In this document: in pieces, positions 49,756 to 62,096 of the stretch
Layout: each line of letters starts with the position of its first letter
Numbering within the stretch: the stretch's first letter is position 1
From: Citrus sinensis
Lineage: Eukaryota > Streptophyta > Magnoliopsida > Sapindales > Rutaceae
Assembly (NCBI RefSeq): GCF_022201045.2
Contig: NC_068561.1
Coordinates: 16,866,501 to 16,930,500 of the forward strand
Reading direction: 5' to 3'
DNA: 64,000 bases
Notes under the pieces: model-generated
The model's input: the letters and a program-made list of their open reading frames with translations, nothing else
What the model was told of the DNA's origin: nothing
Database searches by the model: none
Position numbers and translations under genes: made by a program

Positions 49756-49974
49756 ACGCGCGACTCAAACTGAATCATTTATTAATCATATAAAAAGAGA
49801 CCTATATTTGCGTGCCAAATTTATCCTTCAATTAGCTCCCCAGTACGATCCGATACTCTCATCTCATCTCCTTCAGTTTCTTATTTTCACTTTTTTTTTC
49901 AACGCTTAAGACTTCGCTTTAACGCGCTCTGAGTTTCCTCCGTCACATCACACACACTGTTATCCGTAATCACC

Positions 49975-52900
49975 ATGACTATTCACTCATCCAAACATCA
50001 AGGTTCGAGTTGTTAATTTTTCTTTTTTGTAATTTTATTTTGTGTTTATTTCTTCAATTTTTGATTCGAAATTTCATTTCCATTAGCTGCCTTTATATCT
50101 TGATTCTCGATGAGATATGATTGAATCGTAGGTGAAAATTAAACGATGATTACGCCATTTGAACGAAGAAAAATTATACGCGATTGAGAGAATGATTAGC
50201 GTTAGTTGTTTGTTCAGCTTATCAACTCTCTTAGCAATTTTTTTCCCTCTAATTGTCATTAACTCTTTATTAGGTGTATAATTACTTAGCTTTTGATTTG
50301 ATCAAGTACTCGACTCCAATGTGTTTGCAGATGATGTTGACAAAAATGCCAGGAGTTCGTATTTTAATTTACCAGCATTGGATATTTCAGTCGCATTCCC
50401 TCAAGCAACACCGGCGTCTAAGTTTCCTCCTTGTGGTAAGAATGACTACCAAATCACATGCTTGATGGTTTAGGTTGGATTATGCATCAAGATATATTAG
50501 CAATCGTGGCTTTGTCAGCTGTTGTTGTTGTTTTGTTTTCGCCTCTTCCTCTGCTAATTACATGAAAAATGTGCACATGTCCTCTTTCGTTTCCGGTTCT
50601 TTATCCTTGACATTGTTTTCAAATCTTTAGTAACATTATAGTTGTTGGTACATGTTCTCTCCCGCTTCCACTTGAAGTAGGAACAATAGATGGACGTCTT
50701 ACCTGCGCACATGGTAAACAAAAGAACAGTGAAATAGGAACAATCGATTTGGACGTCTTACCCGATCCATTCTGATGCTTAAATCGGTGTCCGGAGAATT
50801 GGAGTTATCAAAATAGGGGTTCAAGTGAACCTACCCTAAATATTTCATGTCCCGATGCTTCTGACTTGAGGAGACTTCATCCCTTAACTTATTAACTGCA
50901 GTGTTCGTGTTTGAAGTTATCTCCATCACCTTCTCTGTCTCCCCTAGATTTTAGGCTCATGACCTATCGTTCTTTGACTGAATCATTTACGCATCTCAAG
51001 GGTAATATATTCTGGCTTGAAGGGGGATCCTTCCCTGAGATGGGATCAATATTGAATACTGTATTAGTGGTAGTATTGAATTTATTTTTGTTCAGATATG
51101 TGAATTTAGAAGATATGTTACTTGATTTGTTCTATGTCCATGAACTTTTATGTTTTACATGTTGATTTGTCTATTTATTTATTTTTTGCTTTCTTGGCAA
51201 GGTGAAGAGCATATCAAGTTGAATTTCTTTTCTGAAACTTAAACTTTTATACTCATTTTCATGTCTTGGTCTTTGAATTACAGCGTCAGACTACTATCAA
51301 TTTGATGATCTCTTGACTTCGGAGGAGCAGGCTGTTCGGATGAAAGTGAGAGAGTGTATGGAGAAAGAAATAGCCCCTATAATGGCGGAGGTATATTCTT
51401 CATGTTACTTTGCAACTTTTTTTTTGAAAGATGATGATGAGCTTGTACTGTTAGGTATTAATTATCATCGACTGCATTGATGTGCTGATGAAACAGAGAG
51501 TTGATTTCTGTATTTTCTTTTTAAATCTTTTATTCCAGTATTGGGAGAAAGCAGAATTTCCCTTTCATGTTATTCCAAAGCTTGGTGCCCTACGCGTAGC
51601 TGGTGGCACAATAAAGGTGATTTTACAACTTTAGAGTTTAAACTTCTCCGCCCTTCCCTGAGGTAGAAAACGTAGTTAGTAGGATATTGAGCTTGTTTTG
51701 ACTCAGGGTTATGGCTGTCCTGGTCACTCTGTTACTGGAGCTGCTATTGCTATAGCAGAAATTGCTCGAGTTGATGCTAGTTGTTCTACTTTTATATTGG
51801 TGCATTCCTCTCTGGCGATGCTGACTATTGGTAAGATCTTGATGTCATTTTCCAAATAATATGTTAGTGGCTTGATTTTACTCTTTAATTGGTTCTTACA
51901 AGCACAAGATGCTGTTCACAAACTATGACCTTATATAACTTTTCTGAACTCTCAAGAATAGCATTGTGCGGGTCAGAGGAACAGAAGCAGAAATATCTGC
52001 CTTCTTTGGCTCAGTTGAACACCATTGCCTGTTGGGTAAGTAGCTGGCTTTTGATACTGTATACTGTCTCAACAATTGGTTATAATATATTTGAGCAACT
52101 CAAATGTGTTCTTTTACATCTCTAGGCTTTGACTGAACCTGCCTATGGGAGTGATGCAAGTGCTTTGAACACAACTGCTACTAAGGTTAATTTCTCAACC
52201 TCTTACATTTATCTCTTGGCTAAATTACTCTTATGTCTGTATCTGTACAAGCAAGTAGTCTATAGTGTTTCAAGTTTCATGCTTTGTCATGTTTTAGCCG
52301 TTTCCTTTTATGATTAGGTGGAAGGAGGTTGGATACTTGAAGGTCAAAAGCGCTGGATAGGAAATAGTACCTTTGCAGATGTTTTGGTTATTATTGCTCG
52401 GAATACAGCAACAAATCAGATAAATGGGTACGCTAATCAGAGTCTGAAATTTGTACTTCTGTAGGAAGCAGGATGCTTTTACCTGCTGATGATTGACATG
52501 GGAATCTTGTGGCTGTTGCATCTATTTTAGGCACTTGATTGGAAACTCACCCATACGCAATTACATGCTCAAGGAAATATGTTAAAGAAAACAGTAGAAT
52601 ACATCAAGGAGGAAGAATATTGGTTCTGAACAGCACTCTTTCAATCTCTAAAATTAGAGCTTTTGAAAATCCTGTAAAAAACATTTAAAATGAGATCCTA
52701 TAGTGAAACTTAACATTTTATAGTCCTACATTGTCAACGCATCTAATCCTTATATCAAATGTTACTATCATGATACTTTGTCTGGTTTGGAAGCGTTTGG
52801 TTTTATATATTGGCTTGCTCATTTCCTCTAATTGTGGAATGATTCTGCTTTCTGTTTCAGTTATTTAGTGAAGAAGGATGCTCCTGGATTAACAGTTACG

Positions 52901-54116
52901 AAAATAGAAAACAAAATTGGTCTACGGATTGTTCAAAATGGAGATATTCTCTTAAAGAAAGTCTTTGTGCCTGATGAGGACAGATTGCCTGGTGTCAATT
53001 CTTTTCAGGATACAAGCAAGGTGTGGTTACTGTGTAGCAAGTTTCTTTAGTAATCACAGTAGTATCTCTTTTGATAATATCTGCCATGCTGAACATACCT
53101 GATTTTCTGTGTACATTTTTATTTTCTCACTTCTGCCAATTACAGTTCTATATTTCCCAAGTTCAGGTGTGTTATTATCACGCCTCTTATTTAAATATAG
53201 GTTCTTGCTGTTTCACGTGTAATGGTAGCCTGGCAACCTATTGGTATATCAATGGGCGTCTATGATATGTGTCACAGGTATTAGAATAAGTCCTCTTATT
53301 TTGAATGTAAGTTTTGTTCTGCTTTTTGTATGAATTGTTTGAAATTTATATGACCCAAAGGTATCTAAAGGAGAGGAAACAGTTTGGAGCACCATTAGCA
53401 GCTTTTCAGATCAACCAGCAGAAACTTGTTCAGATGCTGGGAAATATTCAAGCCATGATTCTGGTTGGTTGGCGCCTTTGCAAATTATATGAGAAAGGTG
53501 CAATGACTCCTGGTCATGCCAGCTTGGGAAAGGTATAATTGAATGTTTAGAGCTCTGAGATAGATTTGCTTCTCTCTTTATTGCTTCATAGTTGTGACTA
53601 ATTTCTTAATTTCAGTCTTGGATCACTGCAAGGGCTAGGGAAACAGTTGCTCTTGGACGTGAGTTACTTGGTGGCAATGGAATTTTATCTGATTTTCTAG
53701 TTGCAAAGGTTATCATGCTCTTTTTTCTTCACTTGGATCATTTTGTATGTAAGAATTTGATAGTTAGCAATTATTTGAAATTGGTTTAATTGAAAATCCC
53801 TTGAAAATCCACCACTGAAGATTAACAGACATGCAATGGAGTAGCTCATTCTTTCATTGCTTATTTTTATAATATATTATATGCATTTCATGGTTGAATG
53901 GTCTGTTAATCTACTGATTGGTATGTTAACTTAGTTTTCTTTATCTTGTGTTAGCTAATACGTGTATTTTGGATGGCATTGCAGGCATTCTGCGATATTG
54001 AACCCATCTACACATATGAAGGAACCTATGATATTAACACTTTGGTAACTGGTAGAGAAGTCACGGGTATTGCAAGCTTCAAGCCTGTGGCTTTGGCAAC
54101 TCGCAGCCGTCTTTGA
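49975..54116 (+). CDS. ACX4: Acyl-CoA oxidase 4 (ACX4-like), copy C
   Basis: Peroxisomal short-chain acyl-CoA oxidase. Thirteen exons with consensus borders: 49975-50002, 50331-50435, 51284-51390, 51539-51616, 51707-51830, 51962-52035, 52126-52185, 52318-52427, 52861-53020, 53201-53277, 53361-53532, 53616-53708, 53985-54116. They total 1,320 nt, 439 residues plus stop, matching the usual ~436 residues. Residues run MTIHSSKHQ, then [20 protein letters not shown], the N-terminal helical domain, [49 protein letters not shown], the beta domain [19 protein letters not shown], and the C-terminal helical domain [10 protein letters not shown]. The catalytic glutamate is in [11 protein letters not shown]. 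The C-terminal SRL is a peroxisomal targeting signal. This is the most canonical of the cluster members and probably the main functional gene. Confidence 0.95.
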
Positions 54117-54882
54117 TGGTACACTCTTTTCCTACACTCGTGTTGGTGGATAGAGGGTGCTTTGATTGGAAAAATAAAACCTGTAATATCTTGGAAGATG
54201 AAAGCAAATAAGTTAATACAAGATGTGTATAGAACATGACAAATTAAAAAATGAAAAAGGCACTCGTCTCCTTATCAGCCTTTGGTATTACATGGCCTAC
54301 CCAGATTAATCTGGCCATACGAACATTATTTTTGTTGTTGATTGCTGGTTTTGTCTATCAATGTCTGAAGCTGATTCTAAGGAGTCAATGTTCTTCATAA
54401 TGGGCAAACACGAAAAATAGCAGACATTTTGTCAGGGTATCGTTTCTAAGTATTGTGTTTTGCCTTAATTTTTAGAATATAAAATTTGAGAGTATGAATT
54501 CTTATTTGGCACCTGATATTATTAGCCATTAATTCACTCTCTAAAGGTGCCAATGGTTTATCCCAAATTTGTCAATATATCAGAGCATCTTTAAAAGGAT
54601 ATATTAATTTTTACTCTTTAAATATTTATTTGTTTATTTATTTATCAAATAAGAGAGTAAAAAAATATGTTATTCTCGAAAAAAAAAATTCAAATAGAAA
54701 TAAATTACTATTATTATAATCAAATAAATATTTTTTTCAAAAGAAAAATAAATGGTAATTAAAACACTTGTCTTTTTCTTTTCAATAAAAAGTAATAAAA
54801 TATAAATTAAAGAGGAAGAAAGTAATTCTAGAGAGAATTATTTTTTATTTGAAGAATACTAATTGAAGTGTCTTTTGGAGTT
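54117..54882. other. AT-rich intergenic DNA downstream of ACX4 copy C
   Basis: Contains the likely 3' UTR of copy C and A/T-rich sequence. No gene seen. Confidence 0.55.
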
Positions 54883-55844
54883 TTAAATGTTAATATGATT
54901 CTTTAAATAAATAATAAATTTTTTATTTAAAAAGTTTTTTAGATATGCTATCAGCTTCGCTGGAAGAAAGAGAAGACTCCATTCCAGCGAAGCTAGAGAA
55001 GACTCCATTTCAAGCCATAACTTCTTCCGACCATGATCAGCCGCAACATTAATGGCTAAGATTGCAGCAACTTCAGCACAATAAGTGATATGATGGCCCA
55101 AAGATTGCCCAAACCCTGCAGGATGAGCACCACGAGCGTCCCTAAAGACAACTGCGCCAGCAGAATCCCTAGAACCACCTTTGGAAAGACCATCTCATAA
55201 TAATTTTAGGAGCACGACAGAAGTTAGCAGCCACACCTAGACAGCTCAAAATCTCTCTATCCCTTCCATAATGCACATAACCGGGCACCACTCTTTGTAA
55301 AGAAATTAATGTTAAGCTGTACAATCAGCTTTAACCCGAAAAATAAAAGCATGCAATCCTCAGACCTGCGCTTGTAGCGGCTTTTCCAAATGCCATGAAA
55401 AACATAAAATGAAGTGACGAACACCGACCACAGACTGGAGCTGGGGATTAAAACTAACATTGATGGCATGCCAAAGCTCTGAAATTGCACTCACAGGGGG
55501 AAATTGACGCTTGAAGTTCTTATAATGCCAATCCTGAATAGTCGTTGCAAAAGCACGATTAACAAAGTAACAAACACGTGATCATTGTTTTCTAAATTAT
55601 GGAATGGACAAAAAAGACAAGCCGAAACCAAAGAGATGCCGCGCCGCTGCAAAAGCACAACTCGCCAGACTAACAAGGAGAACTTGGGGGAAATCGTCAA
55701 ACCTGCGATGGCCAACGCTGGATACTGGATAGTGAATGAAAGACTGCCAGTCCACTTATACTTGATAATTATTCTATGTTTACTTACTGAAGTGGGAATA
55801 AGAAGTGTGTATTCCTCCCGGTTAGGGATGACAAAATTCTCCAC
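54883..55844 (-). pseudogene. LINE ORF2 3' fragment (zinc-binding and RNase H-like regions)
   Basis: Minus-strand segments, broken by stops and frameshifts. One gives KFSLLVWRVVLLQRRGISL with a CxxC motif (ACLFCPFHN), as in the zinc-binding region after plant LINE reverse transcriptases. Next come a tryptophan-rich linker and then DSAGAVVFRDARGAHPAGFG and CAEVAAILAINVAADHG, typical of the RNase H-like domain. The reverse transcriptase itself is absent, consistent with a 5'-truncated element. Confidence 0.7.
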
Positions 55845-56529
55845 AGCATGCGGCTCCCATCTTAAATAAGATGAATTTTGAATAATTTTTTGGGAATGTG
55901 GAAAAAATAATTCTCAAATTCTTAACGGAATGAGGTTTGGTTTTGCACTCCTCATCCCACCCCCGCCCCCACTTTAATCCCTATTATATATTAATATTTT
56001 TTAAAAAAAATTGTTTTATCAATCATAACTTTTAGTTAATAAATTTTCATTTTATTTTTATCTAATATATGTAATTTATAACTAAAAGAAAACTCAATAT
56101 TATAATTTTTGTTCAATATTTTTTTTATCAATTACAACTTTAGTAAATAATTTTTTTTTATTTTTATCTAATATATGTAAATTATAACTAAAAGAAAACC
56201 CTATATTATAATACTTATTCAACCTTCGAATACTTTTATGTTTTATTTTCTCTCTTAAGGTGATGTTCTCTTCAAAAAAAATTATTTTGATATCATTTCA
56301 AGATATTATTTCAATCTTTTAGAGATTTTTTTAAAAATAATTTAAATATTTTATAATAGGGCAATAATTTTATTTAAGTATCTAATTTTTAATTTACTGA
56401 AATCATTTATCTATACCTATTATAAAATAAGTAAATGAGGAATGATGTAGGGAATATAGATGAAATTTTTAATGAAGTGGGGAATAGGTTAAGCCTCGCC
56501 TCCCTTACCCCACCGCATTGTCATCCCTA
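55823..56529. mobile_element. MITE with TAGGGATGACAA termini, ~707 bp
   Basis: Left end TAGGGATGACAAAATTCTCC. Right end CGCATTGTCATCCCTA, so TAGGGATGACAA is inverted at the right end with one mismatch. The interior contains paired GGGAATxTG and CCCCACC-type segments and two ~100-bp direct repeats (AAATTATAACTAAAAGAAAAC at about 56065 and 56180). It lies across the end of the LINE fragment. The target duplication is not clear. Confidence 0.6.
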
Positions 56530-59500
56530 CTCCTATTTTAGTATTTACTTACATACTTTAAGGGAGAAATAGAAATCTCACTCCGTAAGTTCCACTCATT
56601 TTTTGAGCGAGAAGTGGGATTCCAACTCCCATAGGGGAATATGGAAGTGGGAATCCACTCCCACCTCTTTGTTTTTTTTTTTTTTTTACCCTTCTTTCAT
56701 TAAATTTAAGATAATTATATTTAATAAAATAAATAGTATCTTATTTATTTACATAATATTATTATATAATTTTATAAATTACATTTGTAAAAAATAGTAA
56801 TATTAAACTTATTTTAATATAATATTATTATATTTAGTTAAAAATAATAATTTACATTGATTCTAAGTTAAAACTACTTAAATATAATATTATTATATTC
56901 ACAAAGAATTAGTAATATTACTATATACTATCTTTATTTGAAAATATAACATTATTATATTTATTTAAAAATAATAGTATTATATTTATTTAATAATAAT
57001 AAATAGTTTATTCTAAGAAATATTAATTTTGTACTATATTATTAATAATAATATTTTATTTATGTTGCTCTTATTAATAAATTTTAATTTACATAATTAA
57101 AATTAAAATTAATAAAAAAATATGATTTACATAATTAAGAATATTAATAATTGTTATTAATTTATAATGTAATAAAATAAATATTTTATTTTAAAAAACT
57201 TTTTATTGATTTTGTAATTAAAAACTGTAATTCTTTAAATAAGGATAAAATCATACAATTGTAATTTGAAATCATTTACTCTCAATCCAAAACAAAGTAA
57301 ACATATCTATTGGATTCTGATTCCGATTCTATAATCACATTTCAGTATAAGTAAACAACGTACTCTCACAGTCTCACTCCCACTATACCTTCACACTCTC
57401 AGTCCTAAAATTCCCACTCTTCATAATTTTTATTCCAATCCAAAATATAAATGTTACTTTAGTGAATTTACGGCTACTAGATTCAAGTCTGAAGCACCAT
57501 GCTATACTTCAAATCATTTCATGTATTCAGAATATAATATAGTATGAAACCCATATATGAGAGATAGGATGAGGTAGAAACTCGCAAGGTAAAAACGTGT
57601 CATTTTTACCAGAAAGTTAATACTATTCTCTAAAGCAAATATTACATTTACTAATTTACTGATGTCACAAATTAAAAATTTATCTATACACAAGTAAAGC
57701 TTGGATATGTACCTCCGAACATGCTGGTTTTATTCTCAAATATATGAGAGGGAAAATTTTCTCTCATTACTGCACATGGAATGCGAACCCAACTCCTTTC
57801 CCCTGTCGCTATACGTGGGAAAAAGAAGAAGGAAGTTGACTGTCCAATTAGGGGTGGATCTATGGTACCTCAAATTTACACAATTTTTTAACCTTTAGGT
57901 CTACTATCATCTATCAATGCCCGAGATCAAATAGAAGATGACGTGACTTTTGATCAATGTTAATTAGTGGATAATATAAGTCAGTATCAAATTGAAAGCT
58001 TGGTTATGTATTTTTAATAAGATAAACTTCAATTGACCCATATAATGATAATCTTTAATTTATTGTTTCAAAGTATGAAAATTTTAATTTATCCTCTTTT
58101 ATTGTTGACAATATTTTTAAAAAAAATCATTTGTCTGCCTCCATTTCCATCATGTAGAAAAAGAGGATAAATTGAAGTATTTGTAATTTTTGGGAAGTAA
58201 ATTGAATATTGTCATTCTATTTAGAGGGTGAATTGAAGTTTATTATTTTTACTATAACTCATCAATGAAAAATGATACTCCCACTTTTGTTGGTACTAAA
58301 ACATGAAATCATTATTTTTTTTCAGCTTAATGATTTTCAGTCACTAAAAGTAGTGTTTATATTTTTATCTAAAATTTGAATGGATTTAATTTTTTCTAAA
58401 GTATGAATGGGTTAGAATACGAATATTTAAATGACGTATTTGCGTTTTTTTTTAAAGCTGAATATAAGCAAATCTTTTTTTAATAAATTAAAAACATCTT
58501 AAACATGGTTATTTGTCATTTACTCTTTACAAATAAAAAATGAAATTTATAGTTTAGGAAATAAATATATTTTATAAATATTTTTCTAACATAATATTTA
58601 CTTCTTATTTACACATTTTTTTCATTCAAATAAAACCACAAAGATTTTGTTTTTTCTATTCAAATATAAATATATGAAAATCAGACATAAGTTACAAAGT
58701 AAATTTTAGAAAAGATATGCAATTAACAAAATTTTAAACTTTAGACGTTTAACAAACAACCCCTAAATAATTAGATTATTAAGTCATTTTAAAAAATGAT
58801 GACATCATAGGGATATTTTCTTCAAAATATCCCTATCTAATTAATTAATTTTCATCATTCTTAAATAAAACTTACTAATTAGCATTATTATTCATCTCTA
58901 TAGCTTGTGATAACATAATAGTAGAATCATTATTTTTTTAATCTTTTTATTTTCTTTAAATTAGCGTTATTTATCTTTCTAAATTTCTATGAATTTTTTA
59001 TATAAAAAATTGTAAACTACAATAAATTACATGTTCTAATCTAGAATATTAAAGGACTGCATTAGCACAAACATGATTTATTTTTTATGTTAAAATATTC
59101 TCTTATTTATGTTTTTAGCGATGTCTATTATTTATTTAACATTTAAATTTTAATTACACAAATGTAAAAGAACATATTTTCAAATTTCTTAAGATATTAA
59201 AAACAAACAATTAAATATTTATTTTTAAAGATTCAAACAAAAAACAAATATATTATTTGAATTCAGACGTTCAAGTCTATTTAAATTATATTAATTTAAA
59301 TATATTCAAAATTTAATCTAATTTAAGTCTATTAAGATTTTAGATTAGAAACAAATATCACCCTACTTTATTCATTTTTTTTTAACTTACAAGAAGGCAA
59401 AATATGTGCCAAGTTTAGAAAATCTTGAACTTTGGTGAAAAGATAGGCGGTAGGATGATAACCCAAAAAAAAAAATGAAAAAAATAAAATAAAATATATC

Positions 59501-59944
59501 GTGGAACTAATTGAAAAAGTATCCAAACATACATACCTAAAATATAAATGATAAGAAATTAAAGGACTAGAATAATATTAACGAAGAAAATGGTTTCATT
59601 TCTCAATATGGTGATGGTTATTTATTTATAGCCATATATATAACACTACGTGCTGTGCATATTATATTTTTAGGATTGATTAAATTAATTTGATGCATAA
59701 CTTAAAAAAAAGATATGTTTAAAGAAGTGTCATACACGCATCACAATTCAGTTTTTACAATTCACTTGATGACGTCATTAATACAAAACACACATTATCT
59801 TTATCAATCAAATAGATATATCTCATAACAAAATATATATTTTACGCATCTCCAAAACTTAATTTAATTAGGTGATAATTTTAAAATAAAAATAAAATAA
59901 AATAAAAAACACACTGCCTATAAATACAATCACTACTCTACCGA
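56530..59944. other. Very AT-rich intergenic DNA
   Basis: Strongly AT-rich, with repeated ATAATATTATTATAT-type words (56750-57060) and a few CT-rich patches (57360-57420). I recognised no gene or complete transposon. The DOG1-like gene 3' UTR should lie next to 59945. Confidence 0.55.
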
Positions 59945-60661
59945 TCAGCTTTCATCTTTCTCGCTCTCTCCGTGCGATGCCCACCTTCTAATCCTCAGCT
60001 GAAGCCGAGCCACCGCCGTGAAAAACTTAACATTCTGCAGCGGATCCAATATCTCCACCACCTTCGCCGCCGTAGTCGTCCTTAACATATCGGCATTCGC
60101 CACCAGACTCTCCAGCGACGCCCTCAGATTGCTCTCCGTCACTTCCTCCCCCTCCGTCATCTCCCACTCACCTAACCGTCCCCGCCTCCTCGCCAGCTCC
60201 ATTATCGTTGGGCCTGCCACGCTCTCTTGGATTCGCGCCAGCTCATCATTGAGTAACTTTTCTTCCACTCTTGTCTCCACCGATAGACTATCCATACGCT
60301 GTCTCTGCTCGTCCGCCAAGTCTTTGACTGACTCGTTGACCACCCGGAAGGCGAGCGTCGGGTTGAAGCCGGCTATCCAGAAGAAAGTTTGCTCGAAGGG
60401 AGTGAACCAAGTGGGTGCAAAGAGCAAGAAAACGTTGTGTTGAGCGACCTTTGATTTCTCTTGGTAGTACTGTTGATAGTGAGCTAGTACCCGTTTGACC
60501 AATTCTTTAAGATCTTCGTCTCGCGATTGATGGTGATTTTCTTGAGCTGAAATCAACTCGTCAAGCAAATGCTCTTGGCGTACAAGCCATGCTCGAAAGA
60601 AAGTCTCGAACGAGGCAACATTGTCATCGTTGTTGTATCTTGCTCGTGGGTTCTCGGACAT
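59945..60661 (-). CDS. DOG1-domain protein (DOG1-like 4 type)
   Basis: Single exon, 238 residues. The protein has the DOG1 domain, shared with the C-terminal half of TGA bZIP factors and with the seed-dormancy regulator DOG1, but no bZIP region. It starts MSENPRARYNND, followed by the hallmark FETFFRAWLVRQEHLLDEL. The central part carries the Trp-rich PTWFTPFEQTFFWIAGFNPT. A coiled segment LADEQRQRMDSLSVETR follows, and the end is ADMLRTTTAAKVVEILDPLQ plus NVKFFTAVARLQLRIRRWA. These are in the family's usual order and at full length. Closest by memory to DOG1-like 4 (seed maturation regulator in Arabidopsis), but the subfamily is a guess. The intronless structure is usual for this subgroup. 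A TATA box lies 69 bp upstream. Confidence 0.92.
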   Translation of the reverse strand: MSENPRARYNNDDNVASFETFFRAWLVRQEHLLDELISAQENHHQSRDEDLKELVKRVLAHYQQYYQEKSKVAQHNVFLLFAPTWFTPFEQTFFWIAGFNPTLAFRVVNESVKDLADEQRQRMDSLSVETRVEEKLLNDELARIQESVAGPTIMELARRRGRLGEWEMTEGEEVTESNLRASLESLVANADMLRTTTAAKVVEILDPLQNVKFFTAVARLQLRIRRWASHGESEKDES

Positions 60662-60729
60662 TGTTAATGAAACGAATAAAAAGTACGATTATAAGTGAAG
60701 CAAATGGCGATACTTAAACAACACCCATG

Positions 60730-60737
60730 TATATATA
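60730..60737 (-). promoter_or_regulatory. Candidate TATA box of the DOG1-like gene
   Basis: TATATATA in a GTATATATACAT context, 69 bp upstream of the ATG at 60661. No competing TATA box is nearby. Confidence 0.5.
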
Positions 60738-62096
60738 CATAGATATTACTAAGGAGTCGATGATATGTTCATCCAAGAGGCGGGGGTGGCTAAAGTGGGA
60801 GCGAACAGAAGATCACTTGATGTTGAAGATTTGATTGCTTACTGAGAAAGTATTAGTACATAGCCATGTTATAAGTTCAAAAACATAAACCAGCTGACAG
60901 TAAAATAAAAGTATTGGTTATAAGCCTATGAATTTAACTTTTTAACTTTTTATACTTGTATTTATGTATTTCTCTTTAAATGACAAATTTAGAATTTAAA
61001 TAGTCCATTAAAAGATCGACTAACGAAAAATTTTACAAAATGAATGACAGGTATTGTAAGGAATGAAATGGTAAAATAATAGAATCAGTATTATATTTTA
61101 TAAATATTAAAGTAATAAAAAATCTACTTTTAAAATGGACATTCTTTTTAATTCCCCCCCCCCCCCCCCCCTTTTGTGATTTTTGATTACTTAGCAAGAA
61201 AGTATTGTTTGACAAGCTTGGAGAATTGAAGGGATTGGTGTTTCCAGCTTTTGCTTAAGCGGTTATGCAGAATGTGGAGAGGGGAAATGAGCAGAAAACC
61301 TGTAAGAGACCGCCAGAGACACGTGTATTTGGGGTTAAAATTAGAGAGAACCCCTTACCCATGACACGAAAAAAATATTTTTGTAACTTATTGAAAGAAG
61401 GCAGAGGGGATGAATGTTGAGCATGCTATAATTCGTGAGTTGGAGTTTAAAGTCTTTCAAGGGCACCGACTGTGAGAGAATCGAAAAGATGTTTGAGTGC
61501 GGTGCGTTTTGTCTCTTTTATGGAGGATTTTCAGAGAGCACGTTTTGATAACGGGCAATTTTGGCTGTCAAGAAAACAGACCCACCAGTGCATGTACGTT
61601 GAGGTAATTAAAGACTTTTCGATTTTTCCTTCTTTTCGGATTTGGCATTTTTTTTCCCCCATGTGCAAGACACGTATTGAAGCGGACCGTTCCAAGTGGA
61701 GCGGTTCTATTAAGTTGAACAATCGTCCCCTCAGAACCCGCAAATAAAAAGTTGTTACGGGGACTTACAAGAGGCAACCATGCGGCGTTGGCATCCTTCC
61801 ATGGTGGCAATAAGTGACACGAGGGTAGTGATGAGAGTATAAAAAACTTAGCAAAGTGGTCGTATGAATGAGATCGAGGGTCAGTTTAAACCAAGAACCA
61901 ACGGAGTTTATGGTGATGTTGCTAACTTATATTTTGGCGAATGAAAGGTAGCGCCGAGAGTGTCGAAGTGGAGATGACACGACGAATATTTTTTTTTAGT
62001 GTCGCTTCAAGTTTGACCAAAAGAAAAGACGAAGACAAGTTTTGTTTCTCGAAAAGATAATAACAATCGCGTAATGATTAAAAATATATATATATA
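60738..62096. other. Intergenic region between DOG1-like and SAC phosphatase genes
   Basis: Contains a pure 18-bp C run (61154-61171). The moderately GC segment 61450-61990 has small open frames on both strands that I could not assign. The SAC gene 3' UTR is next to 62097. No conserved domain was recognised. Confidence 0.5.

Noticed and set aside
61472-61810. Overlapping ORFs on both strands of about 70-90 codons
   Set aside because: No family resemblance or supporting exon structure; probably chance frames in a GC-richer patch.
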